Below are positions 16,182-26,193 of a stretch of 51,483 bases of DNA, in pieces (positions within the stretch are counted from its first letter, which is position 1; every line of letters starts with the position of its first letter). The position numbers were made by a program, and so were the translations under genes. The stretch is taken from contig ONHQ01000020.1 of the NCBI GenBank assembly GCA_900317685.1, positions 1 to 51,483 of the forward strand, given 5' to 3'. The notes under the pieces were generated by a model that was not told where the DNA came from, searched no databases, and worked only from the letters and a program-made list of their open reading frames with translations. This DNA comes from an uncultured Prevotella sp. GTDB taxonomy: Bacteria; Bacteroidota; Bacteroidia; Bacteroidales; Bacteroidaceae.

Positions 16182-17795
16182 ATGAAAACATTCAAATATA
16201 TCGTATTGGGATGTCTCGCATCGCTCTCCGCTGTGATGACATCTTGCAGCAGCGATTACCTCGACACCACACCAACGGAGTCGGTCAGCGACAAGACGGC
16301 AACGGGAACTGCCGAGAATATCTATAAGTCGCTCAACGGCATCGCCCGAACTATGAGCACACAGCAGTATATGGGCCAGCAGGGCGAGTGCGGTGAGAAC
16401 AGAATCATGTCTCTGTATGAGAACTACATGAGCCAGGACTACTACTACAATGCTTTTGCTTCCGGTTGGGGTCCTATCATGAACATGAAGTACACACAGA
16501 ACAACTATTACAGCACCTATCCTTGGTATTACTATTATAATATCATTGGACAGGCAAACGCGATCATCGCCAACGTGGACAATGCCACAGGTGACGAGGA
16601 ACTGAAGAAGTTTTGCAAGGGCGCTGCCCTGACCTTCCGTGCTTACGCCTACGAGAAGCTCATCCATTACTACGCTCCAAGATGGCAGGACAGCAACAAC
16701 GGTGAGTCCAAGGTCATCGTGCTCCGCACCGACGAGTCAACGGGCGACAAGGCTCCTTCCAGCCTGAATGACGTCTACACCCAGATCTACAAGGACTGCC
16801 AGGATGCTATCACCAGCTTCGAGAGCTCAAACTACAAGCGTCCTTCTACGCAGGTATGGATTCCTAATGTCAACGTAGCTCACGCTGTCTATGCCCGTGC
16901 CGCTCTCTATCGTCAGGACTATCAGACCGCTCTGGCTCAGGCTACTGAGGCTCGCAAGGGCTATCCTCTGATGAGCAACAGCGACTATCAGGCAGGTTTT
17001 TGCAAGCCTACTTCTGAGTGGCTCTTCGGCAGCTATGGTGGTGCATCCGAGAACAACTGGTACTGGAGCTTTGGCACGCAGTTCTCCTGCAATGGCTACT
17101 ATGGTTCGAATACGGGCTATGGTGCCGGACAGGTCTCTGATGCTCTGACCTCGCAGATCCCTAACACTGACGTGCGCAAGCACCTCTTCCTCACTCCTGA
17201 CAAGATCGGATGGAGCAAGTCGGATGAATATCTCGATGGTGAGGCTGATCCAGCCGCATTCAATAAGGCTGTAGCTTATATGGACAGCATCCATGAAGCT
17301 TATACCAGCGGCTACGCGGCTCCTTATCAGGGCTGTAAGCGAGCTGGATACTTCTTCATGGGCTCGCAGTGGAAGTTCTATGTGTTTGACACTCCGGGTG
17401 TCGGCTATCTGCCGTTCATCCGCTCGTCAGAGATGCTGCTCATCGAGGCAGAGGCTAACCACTTCCTTGGCAATGACGCTGCCGCACAGGCCAACCTCGT
17501 AGAACTGAACAAGACTACGGGTCGCGATCCCGAGTACACTTGCACGAAGACCGGCGATGCTATGTTCAAGGAAATCGTGAAATACCGTTCTTTGGAACTT
17601 TGGGGCGAAGGCTTCGGCTTCTCCGACTACAAACGTTGGAACTTGCCTATGGACCGTACGAACTCTGCTAATGTAGATCCGTCTATCATGGTGCGTGTGG
17701 AAACTAATGCTACAGGCTGGGCTTGGAGAATTCCTTTGCGCGAGACAGACTACAACCATGAGTACCTTGGCACTCAGAACAAGACTGTGAAGTAA
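16182..17795 (+). CDS. SusD/RagB family nutrient-binding lipoprotein (SusD2)
   Basis: A 537-aa lipoprotein (lipobox MTSC, Cys22, then SSDYLD). It pairs with SusC2 as the surface glycan-binding lid. Family blocks visible are FCKGAALTFRAYAYEKLIHYYAPRW, the AVYARAALYRQDYQTALAQATEA helices, LPFIRSSEMLLIEAEANHFLG and the C-terminal EIVKYRSLELWGEGFGFSDYKRW. It is the last gene of the SusC2 operon and ends before a strong terminator. It is much diverged from SusD1, as expected if the two loci recognise different glycans. Confidence 0.92.
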   Translation: MKTFKYIVLGCLASLSAVMTSCSSDYLDTTPTESVSDKTATGTAENIYKSLNGIARTMSTQQYMGQQGECGENRIMSLYENYMSQDYYYNAFASGWGPIMNMKYTQNNYYSTYPWYYYYNIIGQANAIIANVDNATGDEELKKFCKGAALTFRAYAYEKLIHYYAPRWQDSNNGESKVIVLRTDESTGDKAPSSLNDVYTQIYKDCQDAITSFESSNYKRPSTQVWIPNVNVAHAVYARAALYRQDYQTALAQATEARKGYPLMSNSDYQAGFCKPTSEWLFGSYGGASENNWYWSFGTQFSCNGYYGSNTGYGAGQVSDALTSQIPNTDVRKHLFLTPDKIGWSKSDEYLDGEADPAAFNKAVAYMDSIHEAYTSGYAAPYQGCKRAGYFFMGSQWKFYVFDTPGVGYLPFIRSSEMLLIEAEANHFLGNDAAAQANLVELNKTTGRDPEYTCTKTGDAMFKEIVKYRSLELWGEGFGFSDYKRWNLPMDRTNSANVDPSIMVRVETNATGWAWRIPLRETDYNHEYLGTQNKTVK

Positions 17796-17819
17796 GTCTT
17801 GCACAATGATCATAAAAGA

Positions 17820-17848
17820 GGCCGGCAATTTCTTGCCGGCCTTTTTTT
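17820..17848 (+). terminator. Strong intrinsic terminator after SusD2
   Basis: A perfect 9-bp GC-rich stem (GGCCGGCAA with TTGCCGGCC), a 4-nt loop and seven T, 24 bp after the SusD2 stop codon. Confidence 0.93.
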
Positions 17849-17990
17849 ATGCTTAGATATACGAGCTATGGCTTATTTCTTCTCTATATTCGTTGATATT
17901 CTTTCCTCTTTTCGTCATCGGGACACCCACATTGCATATATTATCAGAGAATAACAGTGCTTCTGACATTGACACGCCCAGCGTATCCTT

Positions 17991-18180
17991 TGCTGTGATT
18001 CTTGATAAAGGATATTATAATAGGCATCACATAGTTAGGCCGCTTCCGGGAGGTCCGCTTCCGGGAGGTCCGCTGCCCTCAGCGGACATTGTGTTTTCAA
18101 CGTTTATCACTTGCTGTGATTCGTAATAAAGATGATTATAGATTAGGTATCACATATCTCGGCCACTGAGGGAAGCGGCC
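17991..18180. repeat. Intergenic repeat cluster between SusD2 and the hybrid sensor
   Basis: Two imperfect direct copies of a ~51-bp unit (TGCTGTGATTC...TCACATA...GGCC) at 17991-18041 and 18112-18164. Between and after them are a duplicated CCGGGAGGTCCGC block, a perfect 7-bp hairpin (TCCGCTG with CAGCGGA, 18069-18086) and an inverted pair GGCCGCTTCC (18038) and GGAAGCGGCC (18171). No gene is supported in 17850-18418. Confidence 0.65.
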
Positions 18181-18306
18181 CTCCCGGGGGCCTTTCCTTT
18201 GTCTTGGTGTCGTTGATGTCATGGTATCAAAACACTGTTCTTGGGGGGGGTGAAGTAGTGTTCGTATGAGGTTGTAACAATGTTCCCAATGTTGTAATCC
18301 TATAGA

Positions 18307-18340
18307 AAAAGATCGTTCGCTACGTAGGGAATGATCTTTT
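18307..18340. terminator. Probable bidirectional terminator
   Basis: A 12-bp stem (AAAAGATCGTTC with GAATGATCTTTT, one wobble pair) with A and T runs at the outer ends. It lies between the convergent SusD2 operon and hybrid sensor gene. Confidence 0.6.
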
Positions 18341-18418
18341 CCTACGCAGCAAACGATTGTATGTCAGGCAGCAAAATCGAGTTCCATGCATTGACCAACT
18401 CGATGGCATTAACCTCTC

Positions 18419-21400
18419 TTATAGATACTCCTTCGGGAGTTTACCAAACTGCTTCTTGAAGCAGCGCGAGAAGTATTTCGGCGTGTTGAAACCGACACGT
18501 GTGGCGAGGTCCACGATGGTGATTGATGGCTCGGAGCGCAAGATCTTCGCAGCCTCGTTGAGACGGATGCTGTTGACAAACTCCACGATGGTCTTGCCCG
18601 TGAGCGCATGCACCTTATTATATAGTGTCGATGAGCTGACGAGCATCTCTTTTGCAAAGGACTCTCGGTCGAAAGCTGTGTCGTCGAGATGGTCCATCAC
18701 AATCTGTGTAGCCCGCATCATGAAGGCCTTGTCGGGATCGCTGCCCGATGGAGCCTTGTCTTCGGTTTGTTGTAGCCTGGCTTCCTGTTGAGCGTTATCC
18801 CTGACCTTTTGCCGGTTGGCGATGAGCATGTCGGCTCGCAAGGTGAGCTCCTCAAAGGAGAATGGCTTCGTGATGTAAGCGTCAGCACCGATGGCGTAGC
18901 CTTCGTTCTCGTCTTCCTGTCGGTCCTTCGCTGTGAGCAGGATGACGGGCAACTGCCAGAAGCTTTGGTCGCTTTTAATCAGCCGCGTGAGCTCGATGCC
19001 ATCCATGACGGGCATCATCACGTCGCTGACCACGATGTCGAGCCGTTCTTTCTGTATCACGTTCCATGCCTGCTTACCGTTCTTCGCCGTGACAACCCGG
19101 TAGTGCTTGCTGAGTGCTTGCTTCATCAGCTCCAGCAGGTCGGCGTTGTCCTCCACGACGAGCATGGTGGGCACGTTGGCTTTGACCACGACGCGTTCCT
19201 GCTTGATACCCGGTGTCGGGGTGCTGTCGTCAGTGAGACTACGCATGGTCTCGTAGTCCACCGCCTTGCTGATTACCGAGGTGTCGATTTCCTGCTGAGG
19301 GTATGCTTTTTTGTTGATGGGGATGGTCACCGTGAAGGTAGTTCCCACCCCCCTGCTGCTTTTGCATCGTATCGAGCCGTGGTGGAGCGTGACGAGCTCG
19401 TGGACCAGAGCCAGTCCGATGCCCGTTCCTCCCGTGTTCTGCCTTCGGTAGTCGCCGTCGAAGAATCGGGTGTAGAGATGGTTGAGCTGTTTCTTGTCCA
19501 TGCCGATGCCATTGTCCTCCACGCTGATGACGGCTTCCTGCTCTTTGATGTCGAGCGAGAGAAGGATATGTCCGTCGTTGCGGTTGTATTTGATGGCGTT
19601 GGAGAGCAGGTTGTAGAGTATCTTGTCGAGCTTGTCGCTGTCAAACCATGCCGCCTTCTCCTTTTCGGGCAGTGAGGTCTCCAAACCAATGTGTTTCTGC
19701 TCCGCCATGGGTCTGATCTCTTCCACGACGTTGCTGACAAACGCCGCGAGGTCGCCGCGGCTCACCTTCAGCCGCAGCTGTCCTGCCTGGCTCTTGCGCA
19801 CCTCGAGTATCTGCGTCAAGAGTCGTTTGGTACGCTGGATGTTGTTGTCGATGACTTGGTATTCGTCTTCGTATTGCGGAGCCTGAGATCGCAGTTTGTA
19901 AATGGTGGCGTAGATAACCGTCAGCGGGGTGAGCAGCTCGTGAGTGATATTGGTCAGCACCACGCCCATGCGCAGTCGGTTTTGCGTGCGCAGGTGCTCA
20001 CGGTACCAGCGAATGGTGGCAAAGGTGGCGGCAAAGAGGAGTACTATATATATAAGGTATGCCCACCACGATGCATACCATGGCGGCAGCACTCTGACGG
20101 TGACGCGATAGTCCATTTCCTGCCATTGTCCGTTGCTGCCCGTGGCACGTACGCGCAGATGGTATGTACCCGAGGGCAGGTTTTGATACGTGGCACTGTG
20201 ACTGCCTCCTGCACAGTATTTCCAGTCGTCGTCATAGCCCTGAAGCATATACGAGTAGATGTTCTTTCTGGCATTGCCGTAGGAGAGCAGGGCGAAGTCA
20301 AAGCTGATCTTCTTCACGGATGTAGGCAGTGTGACACGACGCGTGAACGACGGCGACTCTTCTGTGATACGCTGCCTCAGCGTGCTGTCGGTCATCTGTC
20401 GCCAGGGCTCGTCGTTGATGATGATGTCTGTGATGATCAGCCGGTAGTTTTTCGTCTGTTTCTTAGCCATGGTGTACGGGTCAAAGGCGATAAAGCCATG
20501 GCGGCTGCCAAGGTATATTTCCTGACCATAGGCCGTGATGCTGTTTTCCGAGAACAGCAGGTCGCCCAGTCCGTCCTCGCGGGTGTAGTAGTTCACATCC
20601 GTCGGCTTGTTGCTCTTGTCGAGGCAAAGGCGAATGAGCCCACGGTCGGACGTCAGCCACAGGTCACCCTTGCTGTCCTGGACGATGGCGAGGATGCGGT
20701 CGCCTGTAAAGTGATAGTCGCGGTTCTTTGCCTCAAAGCGGTTATCGGCGGCATTGTAGAGAAAGAGGCCGCCGCTGTTGGAGATTGCCCACAGTCTGCC
20801 GGCACGGTCTTGCAAGCAGTTCGTGGCGTCGTCGACAGCAAAGTTACCAAGTCGTGGCGAATACTGTCTCACGGTCATGCGTGCGTGACGGCTGTCAGGC
20901 TTCACCACGCAGATGATGCCCTCGTTGTCGGTAGCCAGCCAGATGTTGCCCTGCCGGTCCTCGCTGATGCCCCGGATGTCGCAGTTAGAGATGTCGCGGT
21001 TGCCTTGCCGGAGTGTGACGGGGAAGCCACGTCCGTCGGGCAGCACCATGCTCAGTCCACTATGTTGTCCTATCCACAGGATATGTTTTCTCGACTCGAA
21101 AATCGTGTTGACGAAATTTTCTTTCATCCACTGCGTGTTGCTCACGTCGAGCACTTCGGCATTGCCTTGCGCTTTCTTGACGATGATGCCGTAGTTGTTG
21201 TCGGCGAACCACAGGTCGCCGTTGCTTCGGCGGATGATGCTCGAGAAGCTTGTCGACAGCGCACCCGCCGGGATATTGCTGAACCCGGGGATGTCATGGT
21301 TGAACAGCGTGGTGCCCGTTTGCCGGTCAAAGCGTGCGATGCCATAGGGGTTGAGCCCTAACCAAAACGTATTACCGTCGGGCGTATAGAGCGAGCTGAC

Positions 21401-22492
21401 GAAGTTGACGGGGAAAGACTGCTGTCCCATATCCAGGTTATAGCAGAGAAAAGGTGACCGGTCGAATGTCGTCTGTATGACACCATTGTTTTGTGTGAGC
21501 ACCCAGATGTTGCCGCTGAGATCCGTGGCGATGCTGTTGCTGTAGTTCAGGCTTGTGCCGTCGATGTTGGTGATCTGTTGCCATTGCGCCATGTCGTCGT
21601 TGGTGTTGAGCATGCAGATACCCTCGCGTGTAGCAGCCCAAAGGTTGTGAGTGACCGGATCTTCCACGATGCTGAGAAAGATGTCGAAGTTGCCGGTGGT
21701 GAAAGGATATGTTTTCACAATAGGATGGCGCACGTTGTCAGGATTGTCAACACGCATCACCCCACTTCCCCATGAGCCCACCCACAGGCGTCCGCGGTGG
21801 TCGTAGCAGAGCGAGTAGGCCGAGTGGAGACTGTTGAGAGAAGGATAGCGGTAGAAGGTGCGTGTGCCGCGCCGCAGTCGCAAGAGGTCTGACGACCACG
21901 TGCCGACAATCAGATCGCCGTTGGGTGCCTGGAGAATGCTCTTGACGCTATAGTCTTCGATCCTCGTCTTATGGCCATCGGGGGTGACGAGCCATGCGTT
22001 CTTTTTGTCATAGGTCAGGAATTGCTGTTTCTGTTCGTCAAAGACCGACAGTCCGCCGTCCGTGCCGACCCACAGCCGTCCTTGTGGATCGACATAGAGC
22101 GTGTAGATAATCCGCTGGTTCTCGGTAGGCAGATGGAAGGTGGTGAGCAGCCCTGTGCGCAGGTCTAAGCGCAGCAGTCCGTTGCGTGTGCCGACCCACA
22201 GCCGGTGGTTCTTGTCCTCGGCGAGCGAGCGCACGGTGTTGTTGGGCAACAGGTGGGGTGAATAGGCATCGGAGCGATAGGTCCGAACGTTGTATCCGTC
22301 GTAGCTCTTGAGTCCATTGTTGGTGCCGATCCACAGCACCCCTCTATGGTCAAACATCATGCAGAAGGCATTCTCCGAGGGAGAGAGCAGCAGCGGGGGA
22401 TAGCTGCGAAGGGAGAAAGCAGCAAGAACTTGCTGGCAGCAGAGGATCGTCCAAAGGACGAGGATCATATATTTCTTAGCGATTCTGTTCAT
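18419..22492 (-). CDS. Hybrid two-component system sensor/regulator (HTCS)
   Basis: A 1357-aa one-protein two-component system. Order: signal peptide (MNRIAKKYMILVLWTILCC), two-component propeller repeats (about 40-700), Y_Y_Y domain (about 735-795), one membrane segment (about 805-827), HisKA with His851 (ITHELLTPL), ATPase domain (NLLSNAIKYN, DNGIGM, GGTGIGLAL), receiver with Asp1157 (VVSDVMMP) and an AraC-type HTH at the C-terminus. Such proteins sense an oligosaccharide in the periplasm and activate the neighbouring utilisation locus, probably SusC3/D3 and the GH43 gene, which start divergently 385 bp away. The ATG at 22492 is chosen over an upstream one because the -7 box at 22501-22509 lies between them. 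Confidence 0.95.
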   Translation of the reverse strand: MNRIAKKYMILVLWTILCCQQVLAAFSLRSYPPLLLSPSENAFCMMFDHRGVLWIGTNNGLKSYDGYNVRTYRSDAYSPHLLPNNTVRSLAEDKNHRLWVGTRNGLLRLDLRTGLLTTFHLPTENQRIIYTLYVDPQGRLWVGTDGGLSVFDEQKQQFLTYDKKNAWLVTPDGHKTRIEDYSVKSILQAPNGDLIVGTWSSDLLRLRRGTRTFYRYPSLNSLHSAYSLCYDHRGRLWVGSWGSGVMRVDNPDNVRHPIVKTYPFTTGNFDIFLSIVEDPVTHNLWAATREGICMLNTNDDMAQWQQITNIDGTSLNYSNSIATDLSGNIWVLTQNNGVIQTTFDRSPFLCYNLDMGQQSFPVNFVSSLYTPDGNTFWLGLNPYGIARFDRQTGTTLFNHDIPGFSNIPAGALSTSFSSIIRRSNGDLWFADNNYGIIVKKAQGNAEVLDVSNTQWMKENFVNTIFESRKHILWIGQHSGLSMVLPDGRGFPVTLRQGNRDISNCDIRGISEDRQGNIWLATDNEGIICVVKPDSRHARMTVRQYSPRLGNFAVDDATNCLQDRAGRLWAISNSGGLFLYNAADNRFEAKNRDYHFTGDRILAIVQDSKGDLWLTSDRGLIRLCLDKSNKPTDVNYYTREDGLGDLLFSENSITAYGQEIYLGSRHGFIAFDPYTMAKKQTKNYRLIITDIIINDEPWRQMTDSTLRQRITEESPSFTRRVTLPTSVKKISFDFALLSYGNARKNIYSYMLQGYDDDWKYCAGGSHSATYQNLPSGTYHLRVRATGSNGQWQEMDYRVTVRVLPPWYASWWAYLIYIVLLFAATFATIRWYREHLRTQNRLRMGVVLTNITHELLTPLTVIYATIYKLRSQAPQYEDEYQVIDNNIQRTKRLLTQILEVRKSQAGQLRLKVSRGDLAAFVSNVVEEIRPMAEQKHIGLETSLPEKEKAAWFDSDKLDKILYNLLSNAIKYNRNDGHILLSLDIKEQEAVISVEDNGIGMDKKQLNHLYTRFFDGDYRRQNTGGTGIGLALVHELVTLHHGSIRCKSSRGVGTTFTVTIPINKKAYPQQEIDTSVISKAVDYETMRSLTDDSTPTPGIKQERVVVKANVPTMLVVEDNADLLELMKQALSKHYRVVTAKNGKQAWNVIQKERLDIVVSDVMMPVMDGIELTRLIKSDQSFWQLPVILLTAKDRQEDENEGYAIGADAYITKPFSFEELTLRADMLIANRQKVRDNAQQEARLQQTEDKAPSGSDPDKAFMMRATQIVMDHLDDTAFDRESFAKEMLVSSSTLYNKVHALTGKTIVEFVNSIRLNEAAKILRSEPSITIVDLATRVGFNTPKYFSRCFKKQFGKLPKEYL

Positions 22493-22500
22493 ATACAGTT

Positions 22501-22509
22501 GCAAAGATA
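22501..22509 (-). promoter_or_regulatory. -7 box of the hybrid sensor gene
   Basis: TATCTTTGC on the minus strand ends 8 nt before the ATG at 22492. The transcript would have a leader of only a few bases, or be leaderless. Confidence 0.6.
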
Positions 22510-22678
22510 GTGCAAACGAGCGAAAAGACAAAATAAAATGGAATGGAATGGAATTATATTTTTCTTTTCCGAGTGCCGCCTATCTTCTGAAAAGATAGTG
22601 CAAACGAGCGAAAAGACAAAATAAAATGGAATGGAATGGAATTATATTTTTCTTTTCCGAGTGCCGCCTATCTTCTGA
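22503..22678. repeat. Tandem duplication of an 88-bp unit
   Basis: Two nearly perfect copies (22503-22590, 22591-22678), each from AAAGATAGTGCAAACGAGCG to the CCGAGTGCCGCCTATCTTCT block, plus a partial third (AGTGCCGCCTATCTTCC at about 22683). The unit has the same layout as the element at 2615-2690. Only the first copy keeps the C that completes the minus-strand -7 box. Confidence 0.9.
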
Positions 22679-22794
22679 AAAGAAGTGCCGCCTATCTTCC
22701 TTTAGGTAGGAAAGAATGGAATAAAATCATATAAAAATATCATTTTGTACCCCTGTTTTGCCAATTTTTTCCCTTTACGTGTTCATCTGGTTAC

Positions 22795-22802
22795 TACATT
22801 TG
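22795..22802 (+). promoter_or_regulatory. -7 box of SusC3
   Basis: TACATTTG fits TAnnTTTG and is followed by a leader of about 70 nt. No convincing -33 element sits 19-21 bp upstream, as expected for a promoter that needs the hybrid regulator. Confidence 0.5.
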
Positions 22803-22876
22803 CAACCGAATATACGTAAGTATCTATTTATAAACCTATACTTTATCGTTTACTTAGTAACTTTAAACTTAACTGT

Positions 22877-25800
22877 ATGAAATCTAATCCTAAGAAATGT
22901 AAAGGATCGCTCCTGATAGACTCCGCCATGATCGCGGCCTTTCTATTGGGTATGGTTCCACAGACGACCTTAGCTACACAGCGGGTAGACAACGTGCAAC
23001 AAAACGTCTCGGTGTTAAAGGGTACAGTGGTGGATGCCAATGGTGAACCCATCATTGGCGCCAGCGTCACAGAAGATGGTACGCAGAACGGCACCGTGAC
23101 AGACCTCAACGGTCATTTTTCCCTCAGTCATATCACATCCGGAAACCTCACCATTTCCTATATTGGCTTCCAGACAGCCCACGTGTCGGCGAAGGGTAAA
23201 TCTTCCGTCGATATCGTGATGAAAGAGGACAACAAGACGCTCAACGAAGTGGTGGTCGTTGGTTTCGGTACGCAGAAGAAGGTCAACCTGACTGGTGCCG
23301 TGGCTGTCGTGGACGGCGACGAACTGGCCCAGCGACCCGTCATGACGGCGACGCAAGCCCTCCAAGGCGTGGTCCCCGGACTACAGATCTCCGCTACCGG
23401 CGGTAGTCTGGAGGCAACATCCTCGATCAATGTGCGTGGTACAGGTACTATCGGTCAGGGCTCCAGCGGTTCGCCGCTGATACTGATCGACGGCGTGGAG
23501 GGTGACCTGAACACCATCAACCCACAAGACATCGAAAGCATCTCGGTGCTGAAGGATGCCGCAGCCTCCTCGATCTACGGATCCCGTGCGCCGTTCGGTG
23601 TGATCCTCGTGACCACCAAAGGCGGTGACAACAACGGAAAAGTGACCGTCAACTATAACAACAGCTTCCGTTGGAGCAGTCTGATCCGTGAGAAACACAT
23701 GATGAACTCGGTCGACTTCGCCTCATGGATGAACGATGCCAACACCAATTCCGGCTCCGGTGTCTTCTACGACGACCAGCGGATGAAGGACATCGTGGCT
23801 TACCACAATGCCTCTCCTGTGTCTCCCGGTGTGCGCCGCGCTGCCGACGGTACCCTGCTCTATGCCCTCCCGATCAAGTCCGATAATCCTTCGGTATGGG
23901 CCGACGGCTATGCCGAGGGTATCGACGACGTTGACTGGTATGACGTGGTCTACAAGAATACGACCTTCGCCATGGAGCATAATGCCAGCATCAGCGGAGG
24001 AAGCAAGAAGTTCAACTATTATACTTCGTTCAACTATCTCGACAACAACGGCTTCATGAAGCTGAACACCGATAAATATAATCGGTATAACGGCACGGCA
24101 AAGATCAATGCAGAGATCACCCCATGGGCCCGCATGTCCTATAATATGCGCTGGACGAGAACCGACTATGAGCGTCCTGCAGCTCTGACCAATAGCCTTT
24201 ACAGCGATATGGCACGTCAGGGCTGGCCTACACTGCCGCTCTATGACCGCAATGGATACTATTACAGTTCACCTTCTCCAGCTCTCGGACTGGCTACTGG
24301 CGGTAAGGACACCCAGCAGCGCGACATCACAAGTCATCAGATCGGCTTCATCATCGAACCCGTCAAAAACTGGCAGACACATATCGATTTTAATTACAAA
24401 ACCGACAACCGCACCCGGCACTGGGACTCTCAGCGCACCTATAATCACAATGTTGCAGGCGAGGCTATCGTATATAATACAGGTTCCAATGTGCACGAAG
24501 ACGAGTATAAGGACAACTATCTCAACTTCCAGGCCTATACTGAATATTCATGGTCACTGGCCAATAAGCATAATTTCCATGTGATGGGCGGCTTCCAGAC
24601 TGAGCAGCTCAAGCGACTGGAGTTTGGCTTGCAGCGTGACGGTATTCTTGATCCCAGCAAACCCGAGGTGGATCTCACCAACGGCCTAAGCTATACGGGT
24701 CAGCAGGTGACACCATCCGTGAACGGAGCACGCAACCAATGGCAGACGGCTGGCTTCTTCGGACGTATCAACTATAACTATAATGAGCGCTATCTCGCTG
24801 AGTTCAATATGCGATATGATGGTACTTCCAAGTTCCGGACTGACAAGATGTGGAAGTTCTTCCCTTCTGTCTCACTGGGATGGCGCATTTCCGAAGAGTC
24901 GTTTATGAAGGACACACGCTCCTGGCTTGACAATCTGAAGTTGCGTCTATCTTATGGTTCGTTGGGCAACCAGAATATCGACAACTGGTATCAGACCTAC
25001 CAGACCATCGCCTATAATTCGGTCGCAGGCATTTGGTTGCAAAACGGACAGAAGACCAACATCACCTCCGCCCCAGGACTCGTCTCTGCTCTTCTGTCGT
25101 GGGAGAAGGTCGAGAGCTATAACGTCGGTCTCGATTTCGGTTTCCTCAACAACCGCTTGTCGGGATCATTTGACTACTACGTGCGCAACACCAAGGACAT
25201 GGTGGGCAACGCACCCGAACTGCCTGCTATCTTGGGTACCGGCGTGCCTGTGACTAACAATACCGACTTGCGCACTAATGGCTGGGAACTTCAGATCTCT
25301 TGGCGTGACAAACTGCGCAACGGCTTTAGCTACAGCGCTACGTTCAACCTCTCAGACGCACGTACAAAGATCACGCGCTATCCCAACAACCCGACCAACT
25401 CGATCGATAACTATATCTCCGGCCGCTATCTCAATGAGATATGGGGCTATGAGACCGTGGGCATTGCCAAGAGTGACGACGAGATGAACAAGCACCTCGC
25501 TGTGGCTGACCAGACTTCACTGGGTAACAACTGGGCTGCAGGTGATGTCATGTATGCCGACCTTAACGGTGACAAAAAGATCACGCAGGGAGCACGTACG
25601 CTTGCTGACCACGGTGACCTGAAGGTCATCGGAAACTCCACGCCCCGCTACCTCTTCGGTCTTGATCTCAATGCCAGTTGGAAAGGCTTTGACGTACGCG
25701 CTTTCTTCCAGGGCGTAGCGAAGCGCGACACTTGGCTCGGCGGCTCCTGGGGCTCGTTGGAGTATCTGTTTGGTGCCACAAATTCCGGGCAGTGGTGGTC

Positions 25801-26182
25801 TACGGGTATCACCGCTGTGCATGATTACTACCGCGACGCCAATACCTGGTCGGTAGCCAACGGCTATCAGAGCGAGAACACCAATGCCTGGTTGCCACGC
25901 GCTACCTTCTCTGACAAGAACGAGCAATGCCAGACTCGCTATCTGATGAATGCCGCTTACCTGCGTATGAAGAACCTGCAGGTGGGCTACACCATCCCGC
26001 GCTCGATCACTTCGAAGTGGTATATCCAGGGACTTCGTGTCTTCTTCTCCGCCGAAAACCTGTTCACCATCACTGACATGCCTGAGCAGTTTGATCCCGA
26101 GTTGATCGGTACCTCGGCCTACACATCCAATGGCTACCCACTCTCAAAAACTTTCTCCTTTGGTATTAACCTTACATTCTAA
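22877..26182 (+). CDS. SusC/RagA family TonB-dependent transporter (SusC3)
   Basis: A 1101-aa transporter with a hydrophobic N-terminal signal (DSAMIAAFLLGMVPQTTLA), a carboxypeptidase-regulatory-like domain (about 45-130, VDANGEPIIGASVTEDGTQ), a plug (about 130-245; LKDAAASSIYGSRAPFGVILVTTKGG) and a barrel ending FSFGINLTF. It starts divergently from the hybrid sensor and is followed by SusD3 after 11 bp. Its N-terminal part is unlike that of SusC1/SusC2, so it is not part of the inversion system. It should import an oligosaccharide recognised by the hybrid sensor; the GH43 gene downstream suggests a galactan or arabinogalactan-type glycan, which is inference. Confidence 0.95.
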   Translation: MKSNPKKCKGSLLIDSAMIAAFLLGMVPQTTLATQRVDNVQQNVSVLKGTVVDANGEPIIGASVTEDGTQNGTVTDLNGHFSLSHITSGNLTISYIGFQTAHVSAKGKSSVDIVMKEDNKTLNEVVVVGFGTQKKVNLTGAVAVVDGDELAQRPVMTATQALQGVVPGLQISATGGSLEATSSINVRGTGTIGQGSSGSPLILIDGVEGDLNTINPQDIESISVLKDAAASSIYGSRAPFGVILVTTKGGDNNGKVTVNYNNSFRWSSLIREKHMMNSVDFASWMNDANTNSGSGVFYDDQRMKDIVAYHNASPVSPGVRRAADGTLLYALPIKSDNPSVWADGYAEGIDDVDWYDVVYKNTTFAMEHNASISGGSKKFNYYTSFNYLDNNGFMKLNTDKYNRYNGTAKINAEITPWARMSYNMRWTRTDYERPAALTNSLYSDMARQGWPTLPLYDRNGYYYSSPSPALGLATGGKDTQQRDITSHQIGFIIEPVKNWQTHIDFNYKTDNRTRHWDSQRTYNHNVAGEAIVYNTGSNVHEDEYKDNYLNFQAYTEYSWSLANKHNFHVMGGFQTEQLKRLEFGLQRDGILDPSKPEVDLTNGLSYTGQQVTPSVNGARNQWQTAGFFGRINYNYNERYLAEFNMRYDGTSKFRTDKMWKFFPSVSLGWRISEESFMKDTRSWLDNLKLRLSYGSLGNQNIDNWYQTYQTIAYNSVAGIWLQNGQKTNITSAPGLVSALLSWEKVESYNVGLDFGFLNNRLSGSFDYYVRNTKDMVGNAPELPAILGTGVPVTNNTDLRTNGWELQISWRDKLRNGFSYSATFNLSDARTKITRYPNNPTNSIDNYISGRYLNEIWGYETVGIAKSDDEMNKHLAVADQTSLGNNWAAGDVMYADLNGDKKITQGARTLADHGDLKVIGNSTPRYLFGLDLNASWKGFDVRAFFQGVAKRDTWLGGSWGSLEYLFGATNSGQWWSTGITAVHDYYRDANTWSVANGYQSENTNAWLPRATFSDKNEQCQTRYLMNAAYLRMKNLQVGYTIPRSITSKWYIQGLRVFFSAENLFTITDMPEQFDPELIGTSAYTSNGYPLSKTFSFGINLTF

Positions 26183-26193
26183 ATCCTACAATT

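Noticed and set aside
18243-18250. Run of eight G as a phase-variable tract
   Set aside because: It lies in non-coding DNA between convergent genes, away from any promoter or reading frame.
19691-21361. 556-aa open frame opposite the hybrid sensor
   Set aside because: A shadow of the sensor coding strand in GC-rich codons; no protein-like motifs, promoter or family resemblance.
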